Of a stretch of DNA of 64,000 nt, positions 1 to 12,083 are shown in pieces. The DNA is taken from assembly GCF_012489685.1 (NCBI RefSeq), contig NC_080046.1, positions 60,936,195-61,000,194 of the forward strand, read 5' to 3'. The position numbers and the translations under genes are program-made. The notes under the pieces were generated by a model. The model worked only from the letters and a program-made list of their open reading frames with translations, had not been told where the DNA came from and did no database searches. The stretch is from Lotus japonicus. Lineage: Eukaryota > Streptophyta > Magnoliopsida > Fabales > Fabaceae. Position 1 is the first letter of the stretch. Each line of letters starts with the position of its first letter.

Positions 1-1022
1 TTCAGATAATGAATGAAACAAACCTGCAACAGCTGTCGGGTAAAGGTCTCGCAAGAAGCTGAACCTCATAGTCGGACCCCTCTTCACATCAAACTCAGCC
101 ATGTACAAATCTGCATCCCCCCCTAACAGCAAAGCGCAGGTCTCTGCCACATCATATCTCGAGGCCACTCCTGGAGTGTAGAATCTCCCACCAACCGGGA
201 TGTGAAGAAGAGCGGAGACGTCGTCAAGGGTGACAGTCATCTCCCCGAATGGCATGTGGAAACTACTAGTCTCCTCGTGCCACCTCTCCAAAAGGGCCGA
301 TATAAGCCCTGGGTCCGTCTCTACATAGCTGCACCTGACCAGTGGATACAGTCCGCTCCTCTCCACAATCAAGTGGACCTCCCTGTAATTGTCCCCCTCA
401 CACGTCATCAGCCCGAGCTTCGTACCAGCAGTGGCAAGCCTCAAATAACCTCGCTCATAATAACGAGGTGGTCAGTGGTGCCTAGTAGGGTATGCCACGT
501 CCACGGCGCTATGTGATCCGGGTAATGCTGCAGAAGTGAAAACTCAACCGGCCCACCAGGAAACAGTGGATCTCTCTGGAGCGGCGACATATTCGGATCC
601 TCTACCTCTACATCCTCACCCTCAATCTCAGACTCAGACCCCGACTCCGACTCCGACTCCAATGGCTCCTCAACTGCATCAATATCAAGTGAAGAGGTGG
701 AAGGCTCAACAGTATCGTGGGCAGTAACCTCAGGCGTCGACTGAGGAGAAACCTCAGTAGCAGTAACCTCAGGCGTCGAGAGAGCAAGAACCTCAGTAGC
801 AGGAACCTGAGTAGCAGGAACCTCAGTAGCAGGAACCTCAGTGGCAGGAACCTCAGTAGCAGGAACCTCAGTGGTCGCCTTCGGAGCCCCCTTCCTAGCC
901 CCCTTCCGAGAAGTCGACACATCTGTATCATGATCACCTCGCCTATGAGAAGCGTGGAGATAGGCATGACGATCGGCCAACTCTTCAGACGATACCCTCT
1001 TATGTTGCTTTGTCCTTGCCAT
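1..1022 (-). pseudogene. Plant mobile domain (MAIN-like / PP7-long-form-like) protein, frameshifted and partial
   Basis: The minus strand starts with ATG at 1020-1022 and reads 193 codons to a TGA at 441-443. The N-terminus is basic, followed by repeated PATEV units, an acidic Ser/Glu stretch and the typical entry into a plant mobile domain (FPGGPVEFSLL...). The frame that carries the rest of the domain (LRLATAGTKLG, SALLERWHEETSSFHMPFGE, MTVTLDDVSALLHIPVGG) is open from about 475 to the window edge, so a one-base type shift lies near 470-480. The domain is known from MAIN-type silencing factors, from proteins named serine/threonine phosphatase 7 long form homologs and from MULE transposons. 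An intron that repairs the frame is possible, but I see no clear splice pair. Which of the three contexts applies cannot be told here. The C-terminal part lies outside the window. Confidence 0.72.
789..873 (-). repeat. 15-bp coding minisatellite (PATEV repeats)
   Basis: About six direct copies of a 15-bp unit of the type acctcagtagcagga sit inside the plant mobile domain reading frame. They encode PATEV or PATQV on the minus strand. The period is a multiple of three, so copy-number change keeps the frame. Confidence 0.85.
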
Positions 1023-1852
1023 AATCTATCAAGAAAAATAAGGAAAACAGATTAATAGCTATGTAATGAGTAATCCACAAGTATACTAATGTTAAGAAAT
1101 TTCAATACAATTCAAATAATGTTATGAAATTCAAATGTGAAATCTCAAGTTGGTTATGTCCTTAACCACTACCCTAAGATAGCCAAAAGCATGGAAATTA
1201 TCTTCACCCCATTCATCTTATCATGAAAAACAATAACAGAAGCAATATGAGTTACTGTCATAGGAGTTACTGTCATAGAGACAGTACTGAATCTCTCAAT
1301 TCCGAATCTTGAAGTCCTGAACCATTACGAATCTTCAAGTCCTGAACCATTCCGAATCTTCAAGATTCGGAGTACAAATATCCCCAAATTCGCACCTCAG
1401 AACCCCAAAAACCCCAGAAATCACAATACAAATGAAATTTCACAACATCAACACATAAAAAGGGATTCGAAACCTAATCTGAAATACCTAAATTTGAAAC
1501 CCTAAATTTGAAATCACAACACCAACTCATCAAAATACAAATGATTCAAAATACAAATGATTCTTGGTCGTGGATTCCAACAAATTACCTCAGTGTGGTC
1601 GGTTTTGAAACACAGATGATTCTTGGTCGCTTTTGGTCGTGATGTGTGGGTCGATTTGGGTGCCTCTGGGTCGCTTCTCTTGAGACCTCCGAGAGTTGAT
1701 GTTCTGTCCCGTTCTAAATGTGAATCTGAATTGATAGTTTTGTTCTATTATTAACGGAGTCCGACATTTGAACATTCGGAGGAGTCCGAATTTATAACAT
1801 TCGGACTAAAACACGGAGGGACAATTTTGGTTTTCCCACACTTTTAAATGGG
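1023..1852. other. Intergenic, 5' flank of the mobile-domain gene
   Basis: No coding region is supported. Two and a half copies of a 25-bp direct repeat (cgaatcttcaagtcctgaac type) lie at 1302-1364. A second short direct repeat built on ggagtccga and cattcgga lies at about 1756-1805. The rest is AT-rich with no recognised structure. Confidence 0.5.
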
Positions 1853-2290
1853 GTGGAAAATCTAAAACAGGGAGTGGGAAATCTAATTCCCATAATTCTC
1901 TGTGTCTGGCTCAGGAACAAAATCATATTTGAAAATGGCCAAAAGGATGCATATTGGATTGTGGGAATTGCAAAGCTAAAACATGGAACTGGCTTCGGGA
2001 AAAATGCAAGATTTTTGGTTGCTGTACTTATGAATGGATGACAAATCCTCTTCTGTGTCTTGGTGGGATCTGAACTTGCAGGGCCAAGGTGTTTTGTTAC
2101 ATGAATAAGGTATGTTTTTGGGATCTTGGTTTTTTGCCCTGCCCGTGTTTCTCTGTTCTGTTACAGCCTTGGGTCGGCCTTGTAATTGCCAGCTGCTGTT
2201 TCAGTTTTAATCTTTTACTATTCCACTTTGTATTAGATTGTATTCTTTGAATAAAGTCTCACGTCCTGAAGTTCAAATTGATTTGCTGAT
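1853..2290 (+). mobile_element. LINE 3' end fragment
   Basis: The plus strand encodes the C-terminal tail common to plant LINE ORF2 proteins (WLRNKIIFENG, then NWLREKCKIF and YEWMTNPLLC). A shift in the middle forces a change of frame near 1975. It is followed by a 3' UTR-like stretch. It resembles the tail of the better preserved LINE at 18417-20119. No poly-A tail or target-site duplication was found, so the ends are approximate. It is a dead fragment. Confidence 0.6.
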
Positions 2291-3011
2291 GAAACGCAAG
2301 GTTAGGTTCTTCTTTGAAGTTCATTTACCAATTTCTCTTTTATGTGTATATAGCAATTGTCTTTTCCTTTAATACTTGTGGATTCATTGCAGCTAATTTT
2401 AAATATGTCTGTTAGTCTCAGCCCTTATTGATAAGATTAACCAATTGGATAGTGGAATTGCATGTGCATTAAAACATGATGACTTAAAAAAGACACACAA
2501 GTCTTAAGGAAACAAAACCTACAATAAGTAAGGTTTACTGTTTACTATGGTTTTATGTAAAAATTAAAATGATTAACAAAGGGCTTTCATGAATAAAGAA
2601 TAGCAAGGAGAGGAAATGCAGTGTAGAACATGAACTGCACAAAAGACAGTGGTCCATAATCTTCTGACTCAAATCCCTTGAACTTATGTATGGCTTGTTG
2701 CATTGTACATGCTTTCTTGACCTGCAAAAATAATTACTTAATATAATTAAGTAATATTGTTTTAGTAAAGAGAACAATTAATACTATTTTCATGGAATAC
2801 TATATTACTATATTACAAAGAATCACGCATGTTATAGACTTACTGGTGTTCTTTCTTCTCTGGACTTAGTAAACTCAGATGATGCATGAGAAAAATCATA
2901 TACAACCCACCTAAACATCGAAAATATTTACATGTTAGAATTTACGGATTAACACATAAATGTTTATAATACTAAATGTAAATGAATATACAGTACTATA
3001 TTAAACATACC
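2291..3011. other. Non-coding, probable 3' flank of the Helitron RepHel gene
   Basis: AT-rich with no supported gene. The stretch 2800-3010 has possible splice sites on the minus strand and probably holds the 3' UTR of the helicase gene. I searched it for the hairpin plus CTRR terminus expected of a Helitron 3' end and did not find a convincing one. Confidence 0.4.
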
Positions 3012-6000
3012 TTATGGAGTTATATTTGCAAATACTTCTTCGTACACAACATTAATTGTTGTGTTAGAAGGTAGATCATCATGATTTTCTATTAGGATCC
3101 GTAGTCCTTGTTTGCTTTTTACTCTAGATAGAGCAACGTATAATTGTCCATGGCTGAAGACTGGCCTTGGAAGATATAATCCTACACACCCAAGTGTTTG
3201 TCCTTGTGCTTTATTTATAGTCATACCAAAACAAACGAAGATAGGAAACTGTCTTCTTTTAAATTGGAATGGAAGATTTGCGTTATTCGTAGTCATGCTC
3301 ATCCTAGGAATCAGAACAACATCTCCAGCTTTAGTTCCTGTTAGAATGGTGCACTGAACTACATGATCTCCAAATCTCCTTACCTTCAATCTTGTTCCAT
3401 TACACAATCTGTTGGACTGATCGATGTTTCTCAGTAATATTACTGGAACTCCAGTTTTCAAAGTCAACTTATGTGGAGGCAGTCCTGAACCGTTTATCCC
3501 ATTCAACACCTCGGGGGAAAATGCATCGAACTCGCTGTCAGCATTGCCATCTTCTTTGTTTATTGAATCAGAGCTCAAATAATCCCTTTCCTCTCCTGGT
3601 ACCCGCGACATCATGTAATCATTGACCTTTCCTACTAATTCAATAATAGGGGCTAAAATAGTTCTTTCCCTGAAGTAGTCTAATTTAGACATGTTCTGCA
3701 ACAAATCAGGGTAGGTGAAATTGACTAAGTCTTCAAAACCACTTTCAGAATTTTTTATAAGGATTTCTTCCGGTATTTGTATTTCAGATTCACCATTAAT
3801 AGGCTGTCGAACCTTTCCATCACCTATAGTCAACAACCATTTTGAAAATTCTGCTATATCTGATGCATTTGAGCAGGAAGATCCTTGCAAGAGTCTCATG
3901 TTCTTTGTTAAACAAAGAACTTCACAAAAAGGCCATAGATAGGATGAATTTATTGTTGCACTGACGACATCTTGCCTGGATGCCATTGGAATAACAGGTA
4001 AGATTTGTCTAAAATCACCGCCCAATACCACAACTTTTCCTCCGAATGGCAAGTTGCAGTCGTATCCTGGTGTAAACCGCAAAATATCTCTCAAGCACTT
4101 ATCCAAAGCCTCATAACACCATTTACTCATCATAGGAGCTTCGTCCCAAATGATAAGTTTTGCCTTTATCAACAATTTAGCATGAGGGCGGTTATGCTTT
4201 ATGTTGCATGTTGAATCCGCATGTATAGGTATAGGAATCTTGAACCTGGAATGTGCCGTACGTCCTCCCGCCAACAACAGTGCAGCAATCCCACTTGAAG
4301 CTACATTGAGAACAATATCACCTCTTGAGAGAATTGATGCTGATAGCGTGTTCCAGACAAAGGTCTTGCCCGTTCCACCATAGCCATATAGGAAGAAAAA
4401 TCCACCTTTATTACCATAGGCAGCATTAAGTATTTTGTCATATGCAATCCTTTGTTCATCAGTGATTGAAGAGAGGCATTGCTCCAAGTAATCACGCATA
4501 GCATTTCTATCGTAATTCAACTCTTCTATAATCAGTCTTTGATCAGCGTCTTCCACATCCATTTCCGAAGGATAAGGCATAGATGCAAAATTGCGTAGAC
4601 TCCTGCCATTTTTTTGTAGCTGCTTCTCAATCTCTGCAAGTGCTAGATTTCTTTTTTGCTCATCTTTAAATTTAACTCTGCACAAATATAAAATAGATTA
4701 ATTTTGCAGCTTAAATTCAATTTAGAAGGAACTAAAATCTTTGAGTTCACCTGGGTAATCTAAATGTCTCCTTTGTCTATAGAGAATATCCTCTGAAAGT
4801 TCTTGCCAACACTTATTCCAAACAACTTCCGGATTAGACATGTTGTTAGAAATGAGCAACACGGCAAACAGTCTTCTAAGGTATTCTCCCGATGCCCAGA
4901 AGCTGGCCTCTTTTATTGCATCTACAAATTCTGTATCATCTTGTATCAATCCAAGAGCATGACACGCTTCCTTAAAAGTACTGTAGATAACTTCTTTTAC
5001 AGTCATAATATCTTTATAACTCGTGCAACCTTTTTGGACATTCAAAAGAAGCCTTAAGTAATAGTCTTCAGTGCATGATGGTGGCACATGTGAAATTCTA
5101 CCAATTGAGAAACCCTGTTGTCTAGGACGCCATTCTCTTATATTATCTTTCCAAGCAAATTTTGTGGGATATTCTGCATAAGTAATGTCTCGCCCAGCTG
5201 CATAAATTTTATTGGACTCCATCCAACCCAAAAACTTGTTTTGCTTCATATCGGCTTTGTCAATTGCGTCCTGAACCGTCTCACTGTCATTGTACACAAC
5301 ACTCTGTTCACCTGGAAGGTGGAATGGCAACCTCACAACCGAAGGCTCTCTATAATGGACCTGAAATTCAAACATTCTCCAAGCTGCCTCACATGCAGAG
5401 ATGTATCTGCAGTCATAAAAATTTTTAATTTCATCAATCACCTCACTTGAATTACCTGAATTCCGAGTTCGAAAAAGTTCAGCTGTCACTCTGTCATTGC
5501 CTTTATGAACATACTTGAAAAGATATTTTATTGCACTTGTCTGACATGTGTACTCAACATTAATGTGAGCTCCAAATTTTTGAAGAAGGAATGGGTTCTA
5601 TGGTACAACATATCTGTTATCCAGCACTGTTTTACCCTTTGTGACAGTCCTTCCATCATCTCTTCTTCTATATTTAGGAAAACCTTCATCATCAATCATG
5701 GTCCTCATCCTAAACTCTTTAGGAAAGCACTTGGAGCATTTTCCATTCTCCATACACGGTGACTTCAAATTATCGGCACCGCATGGTCCGTGAATCATAT
5801 ATCTTTGGACAGCTGCAAATAATTCTGGATTTGTGTTATGGTCTGGAATTTCTGCACATATAACTTTGTCAATGTCTTCGGGGGTTTTTGGCTTGAATTT
5901 GGCATGGACAAAGAGCAAAATGTGGGCGTGGGGAAGACCTCGTTTTTGAAATTCGATGGTGCATGAATCTGCAATCAATATAAGAAAGATAATAGAAAAC

Positions 6001-9000
6001 TATTAGCCTAGTAGATTATAAATTACATTAAATGAAATAATGTGTAAATAAATATACTAAATAATTAAATATACTTACATCCACTAATTTTTCCAAACAC
6101 TTTTCCGCTCTTCAAGTCATAAATCAGTTCGTTCAACTTTACTTTGAAAATTTTGCATAGTATGTCGGGTCTGTCCTCAGGCTTCAATCCTCGTTTCTCA
6201 ACGAAACGCTTGATTTCTGGCCATTCAGGATTGCATGTCATAGTGATAAATAAGATAGGATATCCGAGATACCTACATATGGCAAATGAGTCCTTGCAAT
6301 TATTGAACATGTATCTTGGCCTTGCAGTGAATGATGCCGGCAATATGATTCATTGCTCTGTTGCAGCTGCATTTGTTTCACCTCGGACCAAGCACTCATG
6401 CAACCCTTTGTAACGTTCCACACGAAGTTTCGGCTGAATTGTTCTATAATATCGCATTCTATCATATTCAACCATGGTATAAGAGTCCACCATAAATTGT
6501 TGTTATAGTCTCCTAGATTGAAGTAAAATAGGTGATTCTCCCTTTCTGTCTTGCAACCTGTATGCAAAGAACTCACGCAGGGTAATATCGTCCTTTTTTC
6601 TAGTTCGCCCAGGTGCATCTGCATCTTTTGTTAAAATTCCAGGTCTCCATCCATCTTCTCCATGAGGAAACAATAATGGATATTGAAGTGCAAGATATGA
6701 CGGATATGTAGGGTCAATGTGCTTGAGCATCCTGGACTGTGTTTCAACAATGATCTCTCTGTCAACAGAGGCATCTATGTCACCCACAACCAACGCAGCA
6801 ACCTCAGATGTTGTGGGAAGGTTATACCTCCTACCATCCTTGTCCCTCCGGCGAATCAGTCTCTGTTTGACGTTAGAAAAATCTCCACCTTCGAATCTTT
6901 CTCTGGCATATATGTATGACTTAACTAAAGGGTTCTTATCATCGAGCATCGTCTTTAATTCTCCGACAATGAGCGCATCCAACTTATGAGCATCACCACT
7001 TGACCTTCAGTTCAAAAAGTGAACCAATTAACATAATAACCACTTACAAAAAGAGTAAATTCAAAATACTAAATAAGAACACTACTATTTGAAAATTTTA
7101 TGAATACCTGACAGCATGTATCCCATTAGCAACCTCATTATCAGTGTCATAAATATATAGCTGTGCAAATTTGGGACTTTGACCAATGGGAGGTATGAGA
7201 CTACCAATAGAGTGATAATTTTGTCCTCCGAGCAGGAAGATTGGAGGACCACGACCATTGTTTAAGCTTTTGTCCACCTTCCCTGCCATAGACGTGAATG
7301 CAAACATTCCATTGAACATCCTTATGTTCTTTAAGAAATGACGACTCTTATCGTTTTCGTTTGTGTGCAAGTCTTGGAGAACTTTAGGAGCAGCTTTGAG
7401 CAATGGTAGTTGAACCTTCCCTTGCAAACAACATAGTGAAAATTTTGGTTTCTTTGTCTTTACTTTCCTTCGCAATCTTTCATCATACCAGAACATAGCT
7501 CCACAATGATCACACTCATGAGCAGCATCTCCCATGTCCCAGCAGGCTTTTGTAGAAAACAAATGCAAAATGTCAAAAACCATATAGATTATAAATGTAT
7601 GATATGAAAACAGTAAATACCTGCTGCTTGACCAGTTTCAGAGACGTGGCCCATTAAATCCATTGAGTTAACATCTACAAATAATAATAAATAAAACAAT
7701 GTTATTTATATATCCATAGAAGATGTCATTTGTGTAAAAGGCATTATGTATAAGTATATTATAGTTTATAAGCGCATACGGAACAGTTGACTAACCTTGC
7801 AACTCGTCATTGTCAATGAATGGGTCATAGTCTGCCGGTTCTCCTATATTTATGTCATCGTAACCAACAGATTCTGTAAATTAAATGTAATGATTTCAGG
7901 TCAAAACTCAACTACAGTAACATGACGGTGTAACTGCTAGTGATCTATAAGTATAGGAAAGTTTATCCCTGCACACGGAACAGTTGACTAACCTAGCAAC
8001 TCTTCATTGTCGCTGAATGGATCATCATCTGCGGGTTTTTTACAAATGTAAGTTATGAAAACCAACATGATCCGTAAAGGTAATGTAATGCTTTTGGTCA
8101 AAACTTTATTATAGTAAAATGAACTTGAAACTGTTAGTGTGCACTTTAATGTGTATGAATAGATCAACGCAATACCTTCTTTATCTGCCAAAGAGTAAAT
8201 TTCATTGGCATTGTTATTTGAAACTAACACAGATGGTCCAGCTACTTTACTTGTTGAAGCAATGTTTGGTGCTTTAGAGCTGTTCATAACTGATTCAAAT
8301 GCAGTTGTTGTAGTAACGACATCTCTGTCCAAAGATACTGCCTCACTACATTGATTAGGATGCATTATGTATGCCCTTGCATATTATGATGTAAAAAAAT
8401 TACACATTTTTTAAGTGTAAAGCATTACTACTTACCATCTATTTATGTCTTCTAGTTGAATAGACGAATCTAATTGAGATGTGTCCGGGTTTATAGAAAT
8501 CTGGTTAGATCCCTTCCTGTATATATTTGAAGAACCAAGTATGTTTTCTGCATTTTTTGTGGTACAATCAACTACTCGATTACTTTGAACAATATGCTTG
8601 CCTGATTTCAATGGTTGGCTGCGTGAAGAAAAGCACACAACACAATGAGCGTAGGATTTTCATAGAATGAAATTTGGAAATAAATGGTCGTAGTAATAGA
8701 TGCTACCTTAATTTCATCTTGTTTCTGCTTCGATTTTCCGTAGGGGACATATTTTCCTTAAATAATGACTTTGCATAGTCACAGTTAAGTTTTCCTGCAG
8801 TAATTTGATGACAGAAATTAGTAATTGTTATATTGCATGACATAGACTGGCTTAAAATTCCCTAAATTAAATTTCACTGCAAGTACTAACCATTGGTTAT
8901 TGTAATTCTGGATTGGCTACGCTTTTGTTGTGGCGTATTTGATGCTTCAGTCATTGTTGTTTGATAACTTGTTCCTTCATTTTGAATGTCGCTGAAATGT

Positions 9001-10332
9001 CTCTTTCGAGCACAACTCAGATGGATTTCATCTAAATAAGGATTTAAGTTAAACGGAATAGTCATGAAGTAACTTATAGTAACAACAAAATTGCCTTGTA
9101 ATTTAGCTTTTTGTGAAAGACATACTGTTGTTAGTGATGTCAGACAAAGGGGAGTAATTAGAATACTGCGCACTTTGAACAATATGTTTGCCTGACCTCA
9201 ATGGTTGCCTGCATTTATATAATAACATGCAATATTTAGCAGATGAGATGCATTGAAAGTAGTTAGGAAATAAATGTTAGTAGCTTTCATATATACTACC
9301 TTAATGTTATCTTCTCCTTGATATGATTTTCAATAGGCGTCATATCTCCTTTAACTGATGACTTTAAGTTGTCGTAGTTATTTTTTCCTGCTGGATTTTG
9401 CTGTCTTAGCTTAGTAATTGTTATTTTGCATGACATAAGCCAATGTAAAAATTAGTAAATAAAATTTGAATGCAAGTACTAACCAATTGTTAATGTAGTT
9501 CTTGGTTGACTACGTCTTTTTTGTGGAACATTGGCTTTCTCTAGCATCGGTGTTTGGTAACCTGCATCTAATATATGATTTTATTAATAAAAAGTAATTT
9601 CAAATAATGCTTGAGGATAATATTATGTTAGATGAAACTCACTTATAAGATCTCCTTCAATCTGAATGCTTCCCAACTGTGTCTTTCGACCACAACTAAG
9701 TGGGGTTTCATCTATATAAGATTACAGATAAAATAAACAATGAGATACTGCCAAAACTGCATTGACATGAAGCTGCATTGACATGAAGCTAATTGAGAAA
9801 GACATACTGTTGTTTGTAATGTCAGACATAGGGGAGTAGTTAGAAGTCTGCAGTTGTTGGTTTGATGGATGACCTGTAGAAAAATAATAATAAGTTGTTG
9901 TCGGAATTCAATTACTTCTTAGTTTATTCAAATTAATATGCAGTACTTAATTTTGTGATTGGAACTGCCATTGTCAAAGTTATTTATAGGCTCTAGCAGT
10001 GTAGCCAAAAGGCACCAATAAAAGCAACTCAAAATCAACAAATTCTCTTCTTGTAGGTTCCTTGCGAAGAGATCTGGAGGGTCTCAGTTTGGATTAGCTG
10101 TTGGATGCATATGTATGTTCATATGTAGGATGTTTTGTTGGTGTTGGTTGGTCTAGGTATGATCTGGATCATGGTTCTCTAGGTTATAAGTATGATGTAC
10201 GTATTTATTGAAAAATCAATGATATAAGTTCTTACCGGTGAAGATTATGTTTGGATGGTTGATGTGCGGTTGGCTTTCTCTTTTATTTTTCAATATCAAT
10301 CGTCTCCTCCATCGAGCTTGTCTAGCTTCCAT
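3012..10332 (-). pseudogene. Helitron RepHel (HUH replication initiator fused to PIF1-like helicase), multi-exon, nonsense-broken
   Basis: The first exon (10332-10236) starts MEARQARWRRR and ends at a GTAAG donor. Short N-terminal exons follow between 9872 and 7622. The main part begins at about 7583 (Helitron-like N domain). An intron is visible near 7109-7005 and another with GTAAGT...TTGCAG at 6078-5969. The Rep domain shows FITMTCNPEWPEI, the HUH motif EFQKRGLPHAHIL and the two-tyrosine segment AIKYLFKYVHKGND. The helicase exon (4685-3012, 557 codons) shows Walker A YGYGGTGKTF, IIWDEAPM and the C-terminal TINKAQGQT and YVALSRV motifs. Three stops interrupt an otherwise continuous Rep frame: TAA 6503-6505, TGA 6350-6352 and TAG 5598-5600. 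The catalytic motifs themselves are intact. The family acts in rolling-circle transposition. This copy should not make a full protein. Confidence 0.85.
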
Positions 10333-11289
10333 GTTTGAGCAAATGTTGCTCAAGTTGTAGAAATTATCAAGCAGGTACTATCATGCTCAAGTTAGAGGAA
10401 TGTATTGGTAATGTTGTTTCATTATTTCCAGATTAGGAAATAAGGATTTTGTCGGTTTGTGACAATGAACTTTCATAAAGAAATATTAATTAGGAATTAA
10501 TTATTCTTAATTTCAAATTGCACAATTTGTGCAATTTGTGCAGGGAAATGATATTATTTCAACATGATTATAGGATTTGATAATGAGTGATGGATTTTGT
10601 TTAATGATATCAGTGGTGCAGGAATGTTGGATTGCCTTGAATGGTCAATTTGGGCTGGGCGTGTGTGTACATGATGGATGGTGGACTGTGTTTTATTTTT
10701 GTTCTACACTGACTGTTATCAACAGGTTGTGGGTTGTACCAAAAAATAAATTAAAAAAATAATGTTGCTGGTTTTATTTTATAGAGCGTCACATGTTCCA
10801 TGCTTTCTAATAAAGTTCTTGTTTTGATGTGTACAAAATAAAGAATTCTATATTGTTTATATCATTTAAGAAGTCAACTAATTGTTGCCTGAGTATAAAT
10901 TTTGAGCATTAAATGGCATTATTAAATTGATTCAAGTCAAATATGGTTAAGTTTTTTATATGGTTGTTTTTTAAATCAAATCTTTTCATGTATAGACTTA
11001 GTGAAGATTTTGGACATTTAATGATGAATAAATTAAAAACATGAATTCTAACGAACTATTGAAAGGACACCTTGATTGGAATTAATTTTTTTTATTAAAT
11101 GACAAAGCTTCATCTTTTACATGAAGAAGAAACACGTAAAAAAAAACCAATAACACTCAAAAAAAAAAATTCACAGCCAAGTAAATTTAAGAATGCTGTG
11201 AACAATTTAACATGAAGAACATTTTAATAATGTGTGACAATTTGTGACATCTCATGGATATCACCGACATCCAGAATTTCTTGGACTAC
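10333..11289. other. Non-coding 5' region of the Helitron RepHel gene
   Basis: AT-rich, with no supported gene. It probably contains the promoter and 5' leader of the minus-strand RepHel gene. No element could be named. Confidence 0.35.
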
Positions 11290-11760
11290 ACAATTGATCT
11301 ATAAAGTGAAGTGATTAACGTCGTACAGATCAATAGCTGAGAAACTTGTAAATTCTTTCAGACACTTCCCATTAGACTGAAGATGATGGTCAATTTGTAG
11401 AAGGCACAATTTCTTCAAGTCAGAGTCTTCAATTATCATATCTGGAAAAGATAAGAATAAATTAAAAGTAATAATAATGTGGGTCTACCAAACAAAAACA
11501 AAAGTTAGAATCATACATGGTTTCTTAAGAGATGTGCAATATTCATGTTCAATCCCCTTAGCCAATAGTTTCCATGTACTATTCCACACGTCGAATGGGT
11601 TGCGCATAGAATTTGTCATGAGGATTGAAACAAACAACTTTCTTAATTGATCTCCTAAAGCTAGTTGGCTGGCCTCTTTGATTGCATCAACGTACTCTTG
11701 ATCTTCAAAGGTTGGTGTTGTTGGAGCTGCAGAAACCGGGAAATCCATTAGGTTAAGCAC
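11290..11760 (-). pseudogene. Second Helitron Rep/helicase fragment
   Basis: The minus strand encodes a segment (DQEYVDAIKEASQLALGDQLRKLF, MRNPFDVWNSTW) paralogous to the Rep-helicase linker of the RepHel gene at about 4800-4960. After a probable intron it continues with a piece matching the start of the helicase part (LKKLCLLQIDHHLQSNGKCLK). It lies upstream of the RepHel ATG and is diverged from it. It therefore comes from a different Helitron copy or an old internal rearrangement. It is truncated on both sides. Confidence 0.65.
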
Positions 11761-12083
11761 TTGTTGCTTGTGATAGACAAATTATTGATAGAATGATGTA
11801 CTCTTATTATAAAAAGTGATTTAATATCCCGATTGATTCCACATTAAATGTTAGTGATATCAGACCATAATATAACTTCCAAAATAAAAGTAGTCATACC
11901 ATAATATGATATATGATAAATAATTATGATTTTTATATGATTCTCTATGATGATATAATTTGTTCTCAAAAAAATTATGATATAATATTTCGAAAATATG
12001 CTAACTTAATCATCTAGATTAAAATTAAAATAATTAAAAAAGAAATCTTTTCTAATTCTATTGTGAAAAAAGTTGATTTGCGA
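11761..12083. other. AT-rich spacer before the tandem array
   Basis: Very AT-rich sequence with no reading frame or repeat structure that I can support. It ends directly at the first monomer of the 412-bp array. Confidence 0.4.
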
